Shown here one piece after another: positions 7,103-14,412 of a DNA stretch of 21,225 nt (position 1 is the stretch's first letter; the number at the start of each line of letters is the position of its first letter). A program made the translations under genes and the position numbers. Source of the stretch: Candidatus Bathyarchaeota archaeon (GTDB taxonomy: Archaea > Thermoproteota > Bathyarchaeia > TCS64). Location of the stretch: the NCBI GenBank assembly GCA_002726865.1, contig PBSW01000017.1, forward strand, positions 1-21,225, written 5' to 3'. The notes beneath the pieces are model-generated. The model saw only the letters and a program-made list of their open reading frames with translations, did not search any database and had not been told where the DNA came from.

Positions 7103-7270
7103 TTATACCTCGATCGTTAAGCCCTCTTTATCATTCCAATTAAAATCTGTATTACGGTGCAAGTCTACTTGGTAGTTCCCTGATAAAACTTCAGTCTTAT
7201 TATTATAGATCGCGCCGAGCTCAGCACGGTATGCCTCTTCAACGCTCTGTGCCTGAAGTATCACGTTCAT
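7103..7270 (-). CDS. Small gene, 55 aa, resembling a truncated thymidylate-synthase-type N-terminus
   Basis: A frame too short for most ORF callers. It starts at ATG 7270 (or GTG 7264) and reads MNVILQAQSVEEAYRAELGA, then NYQVDLHRNTDFNWND, ending KEGLTIEV. It has a TATA box (CCATTAAATGC, 7296-7306) about 30 nt upstream. A strong Shine-Dalgarno AAGGTGA directly precedes the ATG, about 6 nt before the GTG, so GTG may be the real start. The opening 'SVEEAYR' recalls the beginning of archaeal thymidylate synthases ('…dSi.eAw…'), but no catalytic part is present. It is either a free-standing small protein or the N-terminal remnant of a truncated gene. It runs into the 3' end of nucS in a convergent arrangement. 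Confidence 0.5.
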   Translation of the reverse strand: MNVILQAQSVEEAYRAELGAIYNNKTEVLSGNYQVDLHRNTDFNWNDKEGLTIEV

Positions 7271-7295
7271 TCACCTTTCAGGTATTATGATTCTT

Positions 7296-7306
7296 GCATT
7301 TAATGG
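7296..7306 (-). promoter_or_regulatory. TATA box for the 55-aa gene
   Basis: CCATTAAATGC on the minus strand is centred 31 nt upstream of the ATG at 7270. A second TATA-like string lies further upstream at about 7316-7328. Confidence 0.4.
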
Positions 7307-7510
7307 ATTCTAGACTTGATTATATTTAATGGAAACCTCCATATGTGATCAAAGAAAGAAAAAATTATCTAGTTTTCTAAAACACTCATAATAAATATTC
7401 GCATGCGTCTTCAGGTTCTTTTTCTCGGATGAGGAGCCAGTTAACTGAAAAAACATCATAATGACTCTCTCACAACAATTACCAATATTTTTCTTAGGAT
7501 AGTACCCTTT

Positions 7511-7545
7511 AATGAGTGTACGCTGCGCAAGCATTCTACACTCAT
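7511..7545. repeat. Perfect 10-bp inverted repeat (hairpin) around a candidate start codon
   Basis: AATGAGTGTA (7511-7520) and TACACTCATT (7536-7545) are exact reverse complements with a 15-nt spacer. On the minus strand the spacer holds the ATG of the 61-codon ORF (7534), so the hairpin could hide its start site. The half-site CACTCATT/AATGAGTG also appears in a palindrome at 12684-12698. Confidence 0.45.
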
Positions 7546-7719
7546 TTTATAGGTTAGGAAAAATAAAACAAATCGCCCGCGTAATGAAGTGAAATTGATG
7601 GATAAACCCAGTTTTCCCGATGGATACATTCATTGGCCGATTTTAGAGATCGAATCATCGAACCCAAGTAGTAAAAGACTTGGAATTTATTTTTTCATGC
7701 AACTCGTATAGTTTAATCC

Positions 7720-7740
7720 CGAATATTCGAAAAATATTCG
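7720..7740. repeat. AT-rich dyad next to repeat B
   Basis: CGAATATT-N5-AATATTCG, with the left part forming a perfect 10-bp palindrome CGAATATTCG (7720-7729). It lies immediately downstream of promoter-like repeat B in its direction of reading, where an operator near the transcript start would be. The GAATATT core is shared with the dyad at the winged-helix gene (3901-3927). Confidence 0.4.
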
Positions 7741-7789
7741 ATGTTTTTTTTTGACGCCTTATAATAAATATACCTTCAAGATTATGGAC
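7741..7789 (-). repeat. Dispersed promoter-like repeat, copy B
   Basis: Reverse-complement counterpart of copy A (2897-2941). Read on the minus strand it has GTCCATAATC, GAAGGTATAT, TTATTATAAGGCGTC and an A9 run before CAT. The two copies face each other across 4.8 kb, enclosing the regulator, decayed genes, aminotransferase and nucS. Confidence 0.6.
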
Positions 7790-8129
7790 TTAAAACATGT
7801 CTCTGGAGCCTCGTTAATAATTCTCGGAGGAGCGGTTAATCCTTGACCATTTTGAACCTCTCAGCCATCTTCTTCAATACCTCTGGTCAAAGTTTAGTAT
7901 AGTGCTACGATGCCCAAGATTGATTTGGAATCGCTTGCTTTCAGGGGTTACAGTCTGTCTTTCAGAGTATTGGTATCACTATATTCTAGACTGCGACTAA
8001 ATGACCTAGCTTTTTGGATTCTTTACCTGGATGGAATAGTCATTTCTGAACATATGTAGTTATTTTACGGGCATATCAGTAAATCTTTAAGGGAAAATCC
8101 GATTTTGTCTCGTTAATATGAGGCAATAA

Positions 8130-8558
8130 ATGCCTTTTTCCGAAAACAATACAACTTTTAAGAGGTCAACATGCCATTATGAGGCGGGAGCCAAATTGTC
8201 TGATAGAGAAGACTCCAATATAACGTGGATGACATGTCCAGATTGCGGGGCAAAATTAGGCGTAGTTATCTCGGTGGGAAAATCGGGGATAGAAATCCAA
8301 GCTCCGTCTGCTCCCAAAGCAGTATCTGCTCCTCACTTGATCGCTCAAGAGGGGATACCGGAAAGGCTAGTCCAAGCCGGTGTGGATCTTAACCTAGTTG
8401 ACGTCGAAGATGGAGAGGAAACGTTCTCTGTGAGACCAAAAAAGTTTCTCGGTGACCTTTGGGGTCCCATAAACGAGGCCGTCCGTACCCTAGACGGAAT
8501 ATGGATAAGAGACGGGCGTCACAGCCGCTGGGAGATTAAAAAGAGAGAACTGAAATAG
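8130..8558 (+). CDS. Putative zinc-ribbon protein with a conserved C-terminal domain of unknown function
   Basis: 142 residues, unknown function. The N-terminal third has Cys15-His16 and a knuckle CPDC (Cys36, Cys39, in WMTCPDCGAKLGVV), which may bind zinc. A proline/alanine linker follows. The C-terminal half is VQAGVDLNLVDVEDGEETF, then PKKFLGDLWGPINEAVRTLD and GIWIRDGRHSRWEI. That last block looks like a compact domain I have the impression of seeing at the end of other archaeal proteins, but I cannot name it. The ATG at 8130 has a good ribosome-binding site (GAGG about 6 nt upstream). The gene stands alone and is followed by a T-rich terminator. Confidence 0.65.
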   Translation: MPFSENNTTFKRSTCHYEAGAKLSDREDSNITWMTCPDCGAKLGVVISVGKSGIEIQAPSAPKAVSAPHLIAQEGIPERLVQAGVDLNLVDVEDGEETFSVRPKKFLGDLWGPINEAVRTLDGIWIRDGRHSRWEIKKRELK

Positions 8559-8628
8559 TTTCCCGTCACGCCTTGCTTGAGTTTGTTTACTGTGGATATA
8601 ATTCAATTTTCATTCGCTTGTCATTTTT

Positions 8629-8641
8629 AATCTCTTTTTTT
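8629..8641 (+). terminator. Oligo-T terminator after the zinc-ribbon gene
   Basis: A T7 run (8635-8641) preceded by another T5 run, 70-85 nt after the stop codon of the 8130-8558 gene. It is typical of archaeal intrinsic termination. Confidence 0.4.
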
Positions 8642-8697
8642 CGATTCACTGCACGTTAAACGAGGGGTTATTAGTCTACCGAAAACAGTTGAAGGAT

Positions 8698-8922
8698 TTA
8701 ATTCTCTGGTGAACTCTCAGTTAGGAGGTCTTTGGCAACCTCCCTTGCCCATCTTCCTGTTTCTTCTGCCTGGATTATCTCCTCCAAATATCCGTTCCAA
8801 ATGATCCCGATGGATCTCTTCCATTCGTCGTAAGCCTCAATGAGAGTTATATGCGCATTCTCATGATAACTACAGTAACCTCCCTTGAAGTCATCCCTAT
8901 GGCAAAGCTTACATCTCGTCAT
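8698..8922 (-). CDS. Small zinc-finger protein encoded directly behind topoisomerase
   Basis: 74 residues starting MTRCKLCHRDDFKGGYCSYH. A compact CxxC…C…H set (Cys4, Cys7, Cys16, His19, then His23) suggests one zinc site. The rest is helical: LIEAYDEWKRSIGIIWNGYL then EEIIQAEETGRWAREVAKDL. The frame can be opened to 8958, but the ATG at 8922 lies 4 nt after the topoisomerase TAG stop (8927-8929), a classic coupled arrangement, so I choose it. Function is unknown. Co-transcription with a topoisomerase suggests an accessory factor, but that is inference. Confidence 0.7.
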   Translation of the reverse strand: MTRCKLCHRDDFKGGYCSYHENAHITLIEAYDEWKRSIGIIWNGYLEEIIQAEETGRWAREVAKDLLTESSPEN

Positions 8923-8926
8923 TAGT

Positions 8927-10996
8927 CTAACTCCGTTTTCTTTTGCTGGGGCAATCAAAGTTGATGCACAGGTCCCATGGACGTTTATAGTACCTGATCA
9001 CCCTGATTAGAAGAGCGCCGCACACTGTACAATTCCTTCCTACAGCTTGAATCGTCCCTTTTTGGGGTAGCGGATAGCTCGTATCACATCCTCCCTTGAA
9101 GTGATTAGTACAGCCCGCAAACCGTTTTCCCGTAGTCTTGCTCACGATGATCCTGATCTCTCCTCTCTTACAGACCGGACAAACCCCAAGCGTTTTGCCT
9201 TTTATCGTGGGCCTTATTATCGTTTTAGTGATTTCGGTTCCAATGCTCGCTTCATTCTGTTTGAACTTTAATAGCGCTGGTTCAAGGACTCTAATGGCTT
9301 CCTCGACAACAGCCATTGCATTTGTTTCCCCCGCCCTGATTTCCTCGATGTTGTCCTCGAGCTTTCGAGTCATCTCCACGGAGAGGATCTCCGGAATTAT
9401 CCTTTCAAGGGAATCAACGACTGTGAAACCAAGATCGGTGAGTCTAATCTCCCTGCCACTGATATATCCCCTTTTGAACATTGTACTGATGATGTCAGAT
9501 CTAGTCACCTTTGTTCCAAGGCCCTTGCGTTCCATAAGGGTGAGTAGACTGCCCGAGTTAAGCCTCTGTGGGGGCCTTGTAAACCTTCGAGGCGATTCAA
9601 TCGTCCTGATTTGGATTTTTTGGCCTATTTTAAGAGCTGGCAGGACTACCCCTTTAGCCCTGAAGAATGGTTCGTATACCAAGACCCATCCCCTCTCCAC
9701 AAGCCTTGATCCCTTAAGAAAGAAAATGTGACCGTTTACATTAATGGTTGCCCTAGTGACTTCCCTAACTGCGGGGTCTTCCAAAGAAGCCATGAACCTT
9801 CTGCAGATCAGATCATATACTCTGCCATCCACCGTTTTCATCCTGCCCGGCTTCTTCCCTGTGGGATAGATGGCGGGGTGGGCTGGATCGTCTTTCTTCC
9901 CTTGCAGGGGGCTCAGAAAGTATTTTCCAAGGAGCCTAGATGAAAACTCAACATATCGGGTTTGCTCGTTTAGTCCATTAAGTATCCACCTTAGGTCAAT
10001 GGAGGGTGGAATCCTTTGGCTCGATGTCCGGGGATAGCTAATAAGCGCCCTGAGGTAGAGTCTTTCCGCAGCCCGGAGGGTGGTCTGAGGAGAATAATGA
10101 AAGTTTTTATATGCCTCCCTCTGGAGGTCTCCCAGGCTGAATGGGGGGTGGGTGGGAATTTTAATGCGATCAATCTCAAGTTTTCTTAGATCCCCTTCCT
10201 TCCCCTTACACTGTTTTATAATTTCGGTTGCTCTTGTTTCATTTTGCAGCCTAGAGGACTCATGATCTAGAGTAAACTTTTTCCGCCCCAATCTGATATC
10301 CGCACTAATGATCCAAAATGGAGTAGGGACGAAGGACTGAATTTTAACATCCCTCTTCTTGATAAAGTTTAGTGTAGGTCCTTGTACCCTCCCTACGCTG
10401 ATAACCTTGTAGAACCCTGTAGTATTCTTAACGGCCAACGTGAGGGCCCGAGTTAAATTTATACCAAAAAGCCAGTCCACCTCGTGACGAGATCGACCGG
10501 CCTCGATAAGGGGAAAATCTAGGGAGTCTGACAGCTCATCCCAGGCACGGTTGATGTCCCGGTCTGTGAGGGTCGAATATTTCATCCTCTTGGCCATCTT
10601 GGTGGTCTCTCCACAGACGTGGTGTAGTACCATGTAAGCGATGAGGCTCCCTTCCATATCGTGGTCACAGGCACTCACAAATCCTTCAACCCCTTGCGAG
10701 AGCTCCTGGATAACCTCCATAAAGTATTTCGTCCTCGCCATCTTCTTATCCACTATATATGATGGTACCCATTCGAACTCAAAGGCTGGGTATACCCATT
10801 TTCCTCCCTTTTTGGAGATCGAGAACATTTGCCCCAAGACAGGGACTACGATAAGGGTGGTCTTCCCACGCTGTGATGCGTGATAAGGCACCCCGCTTAG
10901 CGAGAAGCTCTCAGGCGCCCCATTATCATCAAGGGCCTTGGCTATCCGCCTTGCTACGCTAGGCTTCTCACAGACGACTAGTATCCGTTTAGTCAA
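8927..10996 (-). CDS. topA: DNA topoisomerase type IA (archaeal TopA/Top III-like)
   Basis: 689 residues. The TOPRIM domain (about 3-145) has catalytic Glu10 in VVCEKPSVARRIA and the Asp111-x-Asp113 metal motif in SACDHDMEGS. The core holds the family signature VDWLFGINLTRALTLA, the VGRVQGPTLNFI motif, and active-site Tyr321 in RALISYPRTSSQRIP, which forms the 5'-phosphotyrosine link. Near the C-terminus are two zinc-binding segments (CPVCKRGEIR…AGCTNHFKGGC and CTVCGALL…CINFDCPSKRKRS). There is no helicase module, so it is not reverse gyrase. It relaxes negative supercoils or decatenates single-stranded regions. The start is a TTG with a TAG codon two codons upstream in frame, so it cannot start earlier. 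A TTTTAG box about 30 nt upstream would make it leaderless. It heads an operon with the zinc-finger gene. Confidence 0.95.
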   Translation of the reverse strand: MTKRILVVCEKPSVARRIAKALDDNGAPESFSLSGVPYHASQRGKTTLIVVPVLGQMFSISKKGGKWVYPAFEFEWVPSYIVDKKMARTKYFMEVIQELSQGVEGFVSACDHDMEGSLIAYMVLHHVCGETTKMAKRMKYSTLTDRDINRAWDELSDSLDFPLIEAGRSRHEVDWLFGINLTRALTLAVKNTTGFYKVISVGRVQGPTLNFIKKRDVKIQSFVPTPFWIISADIRLGRKKFTLDHESSRLQNETRATEIIKQCKGKEGDLRKLEIDRIKIPTHPPFSLGDLQREAYKNFHYSPQTTLRAAERLYLRALISYPRTSSQRIPPSIDLRWILNGLNEQTRYVEFSSRLLGKYFLSPLQGKKDDPAHPAIYPTGKKPGRMKTVDGRVYDLICRRFMASLEDPAVREVTRATINVNGHIFFLKGSRLVERGWVLVYEPFFRAKGVVLPALKIGQKIQIRTIESPRRFTRPPQRLNSGSLLTLMERKGLGTKVTRSDIISTMFKRGYISGREIRLTDLGFTVVDSLERIIPEILSVEMTRKLEDNIEEIRAGETNAMAVVEEAIRVLEPALLKFKQNEASIGTEITKTIIRPTIKGKTLGVCPVCKRGEIRIIVSKTTGKRFAGCTNHFKGGCDTSYPLPQKGTIQAVGRNCTVCGALLIRVIRYYKRPWDLCINFDCPSKRKRS

Positions 10997-11067
10997 CCCG
11001 GTCTACATGTCGCTTTAGAGGACTAAAACTTTGGGAAAAATGATTCTCTACAAAGGCCGAGAGGGTG

Positions 11068-12132
11068 TCACTTGAGATATTTTCTCATGTGGGCTGTTGT
11101 TGCATGAGGAGGCGGCATGTCAACCATTGTCTTAAATCCCGGATCCGAATTTATTACATGGGGAATCACATTTGAGGTGATCGCAATGGTGCCAAAGTCC
11201 CCATGTATACATGGTGACGTACGCTCATTGATTGGTGGCTCCCCCCTGATCGAGACGCTATCAAATTCGTCCGGCGCTCCTATATAGGCTTTAAAGTCCA
11301 TAGTTATGAGGGGCTTTCCCCCCCGCATCCCGTAGGCCATCTGCATTGAGCCAGCGTTGTGTCCCTTGGGAACATCAATGGCATCGCTTGCAGCATCATA
11401 GTCTAGGACGACTGGTTGAACCTGGTTAACCTTTATCTCATCCAATTCCCAGCCTACAGCGTCAGCGATCATTTGAATAGACTGCTCAAGCCCGACGTGG
11501 CCTGTTATCTCACGAGTAGCGATTTTATCTCTGAATACATTTACGCTGAGCCCTGCACCGATCTTTTTCTGAAAGGGAACCCTACGTGTGGCAGCATCCA
11601 TCTGCCTTTTTATGGAGATGTCGTCGACTCTAGTGCAAACACCCGTTAGGAAAATGGGGAGTGTATCCATAAGGAACCCTGGATTGATGCCCGTCCCTAA
11701 CAACGTGACTCCGTTCTCCTTTGCCACCTTATCAAGCTTCTTGGCGTACGCTCCTCCCTCTTTTGTAGCGTAGGGGTAGGCTAACTCCTCACAGGTGGAG
11801 ACGATATTCACTCCATGATTAAGTATCTGGACGAATTGATCGTGGGTTTGTTTCAAGTAGGATAAGGTTGTATGGCAGACGATATCTGGTTTTATGGTGG
11901 ACAAGACCTTATCAGTGTCATTGGAAATGGTGACCCCCAGCTTATCGACATCAAGGACCTCCCCGAGGTCTTTGCCTATGATTTCGGGATTGATATCGAT
12001 GGCCCCTACAATCTCCACGCCTTTCTTAGTGAGCAGGTGTCTCGCCAACCGCCTCCCAATTACACCGATCCCATATGACACGACTTTGACCGGCTTAAGC
12101 TCAGTCTTACCCTGTTTGTTAGGATTACCCAT
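11068..12132 (-). CDS. Dihydrodipicolinate-reductase-like oxidoreductase (2,4-diaminopentanoate dehydrogenase family)
   Basis: 354 residues of COG3804 type. An N-terminal Rossmann domain (VVSYGIGVIGRRLARHLL, about 18-35) binds NAD(P). It is followed by VEIVGAIDINPEIIGKDLGE and the substrate half with GINPGFLMDTLPIFLTGVC. Family members include (2R,4S)-2,4-diaminopentanoate dehydrogenase of ornithine fermentation, which deaminates the amino acid and yields NAD(P)H. Other members act on unknown amino or imino acids, so the substrate here is not certain. The other ornithine-fermentation genes (OraS/OraE, OrtA/OrtB) are absent from the window. A TATA-like TCTTTAAAGA is centred 26 nt before the ATG, so the mRNA is probably leaderless. 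The topoisomerase follows 71 nt downstream on the same strand. Confidence 0.8.
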   Translation of the reverse strand: MGNPNKQGKTELKPVKVVSYGIGVIGRRLARHLLTKKGVEIVGAIDINPEIIGKDLGEVLDVDKLGVTISNDTDKVLSTIKPDIVCHTTLSYLKQTHDQFVQILNHGVNIVSTCEELAYPYATKEGGAYAKKLDKVAKENGVTLLGTGINPGFLMDTLPIFLTGVCTRVDDISIKRQMDAATRRVPFQKKIGAGLSVNVFRDKIATREITGHVGLEQSIQMIADAVGWELDEIKVNQVQPVVLDYDAASDAIDVPKGHNAGSMQMAYGMRGGKPLITMDFKAYIGAPDEFDSVSIRGEPPINERTSPCIHGDFGTIAITSNVIPHVINSDPGFKTMVDMPPPHATTAHMRKYLK

Positions 12133-12152
12133 TGTACAAATCGTCCATACCT

Positions 12153-12163
12153 TTCTTTAAAGA
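12153..12163 (-). promoter_or_regulatory. TATA-like box for the diaminopentanoate-dehydrogenase-like gene
   Basis: TCTTTAAAGA on the minus strand is centred about 26 nt upstream of the ATG at 12132. An alternative TATA (GATTAATAT) lies a few bases further upstream. Confidence 0.4.
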
Positions 12164-12683
12164 GATATTAATCTATCTTAAGTATGTACGGATAGTGCAC
12201 GTATAAAATCCAACGCATTATTAGGCGCGCAATTTAGCCAAGAGTTATTGGAAAACTTTCTAGAAATAGAATAATAGACTGGTTCTTGGACATGACAAAT
12301 ATAGAAACAACTTTCTAATACCATCGCCTAACCGACCTTTTATATTATCCTCCTACTTGGAAACTATAGAAGAGCTAATAGGAAAACAATGCGCACCCCT
12401 TCAAGATTTTAATGGGCTAAATAAACTTTGGAATAAGGCGTTGATGAACGCGCTTAGATTTAATTTATTATTACTGCATATGTGTACAGTTTTAAGCTAA
12501 AATAATAAAAAAGCGGTTTATTTTTTCAAAGGTATAACCTGATAATAAATAACAATTTTAGGCACGCGGATTGAGAAAATCCCATTAAAATTATTTCATC
12601 ATCAATATTTTGAACTAATATTAACAGTACGCGAATATATCAATGCAATAAGGTTCACTGAAACCAAATAAAACCTATTCATG

Positions 12684-12698
12684 CACTCATAATGAGTG
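12684..12698. repeat. Perfect palindrome CACTCAT-A-ATGAGTG
   Basis: 15-bp dyad between a minus-strand TATA-like string (about 12705-12717) and the ATG of a 26-codon frame at 12682. The same half-site (AATGAGTG/CACTCATT) builds the 10-bp hairpin at 7511-7545, so both might bind the same factor. Confidence 0.35.
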
Positions 12699-12761
12699 AT
12701 GGAACATAACATATATTGAATGTTTCAATTTACTAGGAGAAATGAATGGGGTGTTTTCGGA

Positions 12762-14135
12762 CTATCGAGCCCTGGAGAATCGCCTTATTGCTATATCAGC
12801 CGCGACCAATAAGGGATCGTAGACCTCAGATAGCACAGGGACGTAGGCAAGCTCAATGGTGCAAAATTCCTGTATTGTCATCCGTTGATTGATTGCTAAG
12901 GCCACAATGTTCATCCTCCAGGCTGCGCCCTCTTCGCCAATTGCTTGACCGCCGAGGAGCCTCCCTGTTTTTGCATCTATCACCAGCTTCACAGAGATGT
13001 TCTTAGCCCCCGGTATCCAGCTGGGTTTATTCAACATGTTCGCCCTGCCAGTTATCACCTTAAAGCCATTTCTCTCAGCAGTAGCTGAGTTATACCCGGT
13101 GGTGGAGACCTCCAAATTCCCGATGAAGGAAACAAAAGTGCCAATGTTGCCACCAAAGACCATGTTCCCTCCAGCAGCATTCACGCCGGCAACAGCCGCC
13201 TGTTTGAAGGCGGTCGTGGCTAGGGCGATATATGAGGGTTTTCCATCTATGCCGCTGAACGACTGGGCACAATCTCCTATAGCGTAGACGTCTTTGACAC
13301 TGGTTTCCATCCTTTCATCTACTAGAAGAGCCCCTCTCTCGGTTTCAAGACCTGCATCCACCCCAAGAGCAGAGAATGGCTTGACGCCAACTGCCATCAC
13401 CACGATATCTGTAGGTATGGTCTCGCCTGCAATTGTTACTGACTCTACTTGATCTGTGCCGTTAACTGAGTCGATCCCCTTCCCAAAGAGGATGTGTAGC
13501 CCGTGTGCGTCCAGGGCTTCGCTGATAATCTTCCCCATATCTGGATCCAAGTTCCGAGGGAAGGGGGGAGGACTTCTTTTGGTGACGTAGATATCTAATC
13601 CCAGTTCTTTTAAAGCGAAGGCAATCTCTAGACCTATAGCGCCTCCGCCTACAACCACGGCTCTCTTGGATTTACAAGCCACGTTTTTAAGCTCTTTCGC
13701 GTTTTCAGGATTAGTGACCACATGTACTCCGCGGCCCAATAACTCTTTGGCCCCGGGTATGGGTAAGATAAGGGGTTGGCTCCCTGTGGACAAGATAAGG
13801 GAATCATAGTCAATCCATTTCTTTTCTCCAGTTGCCAGATTCTCTACCTGGACCTTTTTTTCCTCCGTGTCAATGGAGATAGCGTTGTGTCTAAGTAATT
13901 TCTTGAGCCGCCTAGTAGAAGGGACACTGTGTTTAAGATCTTCGAAGCTTTCGACAAGCCCTCCAATCGCATAGGGTAACCCACAGGGGGAGAACATGTC
14001 GTATTCACGCCTCTCTATAATCGTGACCTTGACTTTCCGATTAAATCGTGTGGCAGCTCTTGAAGAATAGAGGCCACCCGTTCCAAGGCCAATTATCACG
14101 ATTTTGTGTAACTCCGGGTTCTTATTTTCACCCAT
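12762..14135 (-). CDS. FAD/NAD(P)-dependent disulfide-reductase-family flavoprotein (CoA-disulfide reductase / NADH oxidase type)
   Basis: A 457-residue pyridine-nucleotide-disulfide oxidoreductase. The FAD-binding motif IIGLGTGGLYSS is at the N-terminus. A redox Cys51 lies in FSPCGLPYAIGG, the single-cysteine site of CoA-disulfide reductase, NADH oxidase and Npsr enzymes. The NAD(P) motif is AVVVGGGAIGLEIA, the second FAD motif is VYAIGDCAQ, and a C-terminal dimerisation domain includes LLGGQAIGEEGAAWRMN. It may reduce CoA-disulfide, polysulfide or oxygen; which one cannot be told. A GTG at 14159 extends the frame by 8 codons. I prefer the ATG at 14135 because AGAGGGG lies ~10 nt upstream and the TATA box (CATTAAAAATC) predicts a transcript start near 14147, after that GTG. 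It follows the hdrC-hdrB-fdhA operon on the same strand but with its own promoter. Confidence 0.85.
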   Translation of the reverse strand: MGENKNPELHKIVIIGLGTGGLYSSRAATRFNRKVKVTIIERREYDMFSPCGLPYAIGGLVESFEDLKHSVPSTRRLKKLLRHNAISIDTEEKKVQVENLATGEKKWIDYDSLILSTGSQPLILPIPGAKELLGRGVHVVTNPENAKELKNVACKSKRAVVVGGGAIGLEIAFALKELGLDIYVTKRSPPPFPRNLDPDMGKIISEALDAHGLHILFGKGIDSVNGTDQVESVTIAGETIPTDIVVMAVGVKPFSALGVDAGLETERGALLVDERMETSVKDVYAIGDCAQSFSGIDGKPSYIALATTAFKQAAVAGVNAAGGNMVFGGNIGTFVSFIGNLEVSTTGYNSATAERNGFKVITGRANMLNKPSWIPGAKNISVKLVIDAKTGRLLGGQAIGEEGAAWRMNIVALAINQRMTIQEFCTIELAYVPVLSEVYDPLLVAADIAIRRFSRAR

Positions 14136-14167
14136 TGTTTGTAATCCCCTCTTTTTCACCGCTGGCG

Positions 14168-14178
14168 ATTTTTAATGC
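14168..14178 (-). promoter_or_regulatory. TATA box for the flavoprotein gene
   Basis: CATTAAAAATC on the minus strand, about 38 nt upstream of the preferred ATG at 14135. It decides between the two possible starts. Confidence 0.45.
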
Positions 14179-14227
14179 TTTCTAGTATCTTAGAATAAAG
14201 AGGCGAAAAATGATAAATTAGTTCAGG

Positions 14228-14377
14228 ATGAACAAATTGATCTCAACAGATGCGGATATACTGCTGACCTCATGTCCCTACTGCAATATGAAGCTAAGAA
14301 AGGATCACTTTGATAGAATCAAGGTAATGGGAATCGTCAAGCTCCTTGAGGCTGAGATATGCGGGGCAGATTCCTAG
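14228..14377 (+). pseudogene. C-terminal remnant of a CCG-domain (HdrB-like) protein
   Basis: A 49-codon + strand frame starting MNKLISTDADILLTSCPYCN and ending KVMGIVKLLEAEICGADS. It matches the C-terminal end of CCG (cysteine-rich) domains, as in HdrB, GlpC or LutA: 'aD.ivt.CPyC...l....i.vm.ivelL'. CPYC is the last CxxC of the CX31-39CCX35-36CXXC motif. The rest of the domain is missing, and an in-frame TAG lies two codons before the ATG. It therefore looks like the tail of a deleted gene, lying opposite in strand to its neighbours between the flavoprotein and fdhA. It is too short to carry a cluster alone. Expression as a small protein cannot be excluded. Confidence 0.55.
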
Positions 14378-14412
14378 AGAAAAAGACCAGATCGTCCTAA
14401 ACCAGAGCAAGT

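Larger units (their letters stand above)
7271..8129. other. 860-nt stretch without a clear gene; small ORFs, hairpin and dyads
   Basis: This interval holds promoter-like repeat B (7741-7789), two symmetric elements (7511-7545 and 7720-7740) and three weak ORFs. The first is minus 7349-7534, 61 codons, starting MLAQRTLIKGYYPKKN, with its start codon in the loop of the 7511-7545 hairpin. The second is + 7598-7711, 37 codons, starting MDKPSFPDGYIHWPILEIE, with GTGA 5-6 nt before the ATG. The third is + 7910-8059, 49 codons, starting MPKIDLESLAFRGYS. A minus-strand run ending in EVLKKMAERFKMVKD before a TAA (7830s) looks like a lost gene's C-terminus. None is recognised; the whole looks like a graveyard of insertions and decayed genes. 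Confidence 0.4.
12133..12761. other. 630-nt AT-rich intergenic stretch, no convincing gene
   Basis: Besides the promoter at its left end I see only weak signals. A good TATA-like box on the + strand (CTTTTATATTA, 12337-12347) is followed by an open frame to a TAA near 12498 without a well-placed start. A perfect palindrome lies at 12684-12698. A 26-codon minus-strand frame (12602-12682, starting MNRFYLVSVNLIALIYSR) has a TATA-like string about 30 nt upstream. The + strand TATA box could drive a non-coding RNA, but no recognisable RNA fold or family was found. Confidence 0.35.

Noticed and set aside
9138..9943. Long + frames (197 and 71 codons) across the topoisomerase gene
   Set aside because: Mirror frames of the high-quality topoisomerase coding sequence, with low-complexity Leu/Ser-rich translation.
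12267..12500. 76-codon open + frame ending at a TAA near 12498
   Set aside because: No start codon at a sensible distance from the TATA box at 12337-12347, and the end (NLLLLHMCTVLS) has no recognisable character.
12742..12822. 26-codon + frame with a strong AGGAG site (ATG 12742)
   Set aside because: It is antisense to the 3' end of the flavoprotein gene, has no protein-like character beyond that overlap and ends early.
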